Source: Tenebrio molitor (Eukaryota > Arthropoda > Insecta > Coleoptera > Tenebrionidae). From it: a DNA stretch of 64,000 nt. Positions within the stretch are counted from its first letter, which is position 1; each line of letters starts with the position of its first letter. The position numbers were made by a program, and so were the translations under genes. Where the stretch lies: assembly GCF_963966145.1 (NCBI RefSeq), contig NC_091052.1, forward strand, positions 15,438,001-15,502,000. Reading direction: 5' to 3'. Shown piece after piece: positions 62,501-64,000 of this stretch. Under the pieces are notes generated by a model, which ran no database searches, was not told where the DNA came from, and saw nothing but the letters and a program-made list of their open reading frames with translations.

Positions 62501-63430
62501 ACTGACCGGCAAAAAAAGTGGGACATTAAAAAAATTCCTTTATATTTAAGTATGTACGTTATTTTTTTTATCCCAAAAGTTAATTTTTGTTTTATTTCCT
62601 ATTCTCCACAATTTTCTTTTGATTTACTGGGTTTTACCTTTCAATTGTTGAGTTTTTCTTAAATCTATTAAAATCTCAGATGGCGTTTATTTTCTTTCGT
62701 CCTAAAAAAAAGCATTTCTGACATTGTTGTCATGGAATTTTCACAAATTTGTTATTCAAGTTGTCATTTTGTCATTGAAAGGCCATTATCGCAAGAAGAT
62801 TCTGCAATAGCTATAGCTCTAGTCCACGTGGGCTTCAGCATTCGCGAAGCTGCGAATTCTCTTGGTTTTGCACGATCCAGTGTCCATAGAGCCGTACTTC
62901 GTTTTCGTCAGACTGGAGGGTACACCAGAAGACCTGGATCAGGACGTAGAAGAAGTACAAGCGCTCGTGATAATCGATACATTACGATGCTTAGTTTGAG
63001 AAATCGGCATATGACGGCAGTTAAGATAAGAAATCAACTGGAAAGGGTACGAGAGGTCAACGTGAATGAAAGGACTGTAAGAAGAAGACTTGGCGAAGCA
63101 AATTTAGGGGCCTATCGACCAGCAACTGGACCAGAACTTCTCAGAGGTCATCGGGTTTCCAGATTACTTTTTGCACAGGAACACTTAAATTGGAATTTAG
63201 AGCAATGGAAGTCGGTACTCTTTAGCGATGAGTCGAGATTTGCTCTCCGATCTCCAGATGGACGGGCGAGAGTTTGGAGAAGACCAGGAGAACGCTATGC
63301 ACCTTGCAATTTTTCTGAAAGGCTCAGTTTTAATGGAAGATCAATTATGGTATGAGGAGGTTTTTCTTGGGAAGCCCATACACAGTTGGTTTTTATTGAA
63401 AGAGGCACATTAACAGTCCATAGATATATA
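62500..63430 (+). mobile_element. Tc1/mariner element, 3' truncated
   Basis: Begins with a Tc1-like end, CACTGACCGGCAAAAAAAGT, right after TATA. Transposase frame 62732-63355: N-terminal helix-turn-helix (residues about 20-75, with SIREAANSLGFARSSVHRA), a second basic region, then the first catalytic aspartate in FSDESRF at about residue 167. The frame ends at TGA after SIMV, where family members have Trp, and remains alignable for about 20 codons beyond (ending near HRYIQ). Everything after 63430, including the second catalytic Asp and the 3' inverted repeat, is missing. Inactive. Confidence 0.9.
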
Positions 63431-64000
63431 CAGGGTGGTCCCGATATAACCTGCCAAAAAAATTCTGGGTCATTAGAAGGATCTAACAAGTTCAAAAAAC
63501 CCCTTTTTATTAGGTCCAAAATAATGTGGATAAATTAACCCCTATCCACACCCATTCGACGCTGCTGCCCACAAAAATACGTACCTACTCAGGAATTAAT
63601 TGTTGGTGTTTGTAAGGATGACAGTATCTAAGCAACATAGGTACCTGAATCGTTTATGACAAATCTCAAATCTGACACACTAAATCAAATTAATGACATT
63701 TATTAAAAATGCTGTACACTGTGTGCGTTAATTCACCAGCTTATTTAGGTACAAAAGCTGATTTTGTAGACTGAGATGAATGAGTAATAAATAGAGTGGT
63801 GTTCCTCAATGTGTAAATAAATGTAGAGGTAGTGTGTGTAAAATTGTGGAAGAACTGTGTAATAAGAGTATCGTATTAATTGTGGTTAAATAGCCAAAAT
63901 AATGTATTGAATAAATTTATTTACACTTTACATATTCGTACTTTCAACTCTAACTGAGAATATCTACTAACTAATGAAAGGTAAACTAGACTAGAAAAAT
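63431..64000. repeat. Probable end fragment of another transposon
   Basis: The mariner sequence breaks at CAGGGTGGTCCCGATATAACC, which looks like a transposon terminus. The rest is AT-rich with no gene recognised and runs off the window, so the element cannot be delimited. Confidence 0.4.

Noticed and set aside
1..64000. CRISPR arrays, bacterial operons, rRNA genes
   Set aside because: The window is eukaryotic with spliced genes; no regularly spaced repeats or conserved rRNA sequence seen.

Overview
The window looks like insect nuclear DNA, probably from a beetle related to the tenebrionids. It carries one confidently recognised gene, the axon-guidance gene slit (sli), on the minus strand. 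Insect origin is inferred from the protein sequence, from introns of only about 46-60 bp, from AT-rich non-coding DNA and from many small inverted-repeat transposons. The beetle assignment is weaker and untested.

Region by region (coordinates rise from the 3' to the 5' end of slit). 1-4260: no gene seen. 4300-4520: a possible untranslated leader and short first coding exon of a plus-strand gene. 5665-6123: an open frame that continues slit in frame past its TGA stop, 153 codons with one membrane-spanning helix. 6124-16800: 29 slit coding exons, giving 1386 residues from the first LRR to the cystine knot; the signal peptide and first LRR cap are not seen. 16801 to about 61100: mostly non-coding DNA that probably includes a large 5' slit intron and its upstream region, studded with MITE-like foldback elements, plus two unrecognised candidate small genes (25-26.3 kb and 49.6-50.3 kb, both minus). 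61138-62500: a 1.36-kb imperfect palindrome carrying a cysteine-rich repeat-borne gene. 62500-63430: a 3'-truncated Tc1/mariner element.

The observation most worth testing is at the slit stop codon. The stop context is TGA followed by C, the downstream frame is open for 153 codons, and it encodes an uncharged helix followed by a short basic tail. If ribosomes read through, a minority of Slit would be a type I membrane protein instead of a secreted one. Because Slit is cleaved between EGF5 and EGF6, the anchored part would then be the C-terminal fragment. This is inference from one sequence; conservation and protein evidence would decide it.

The second theme is repeat architecture. At least ten foldback elements occur, several nested or present as related pairs, so relative insertion order can be read directly.
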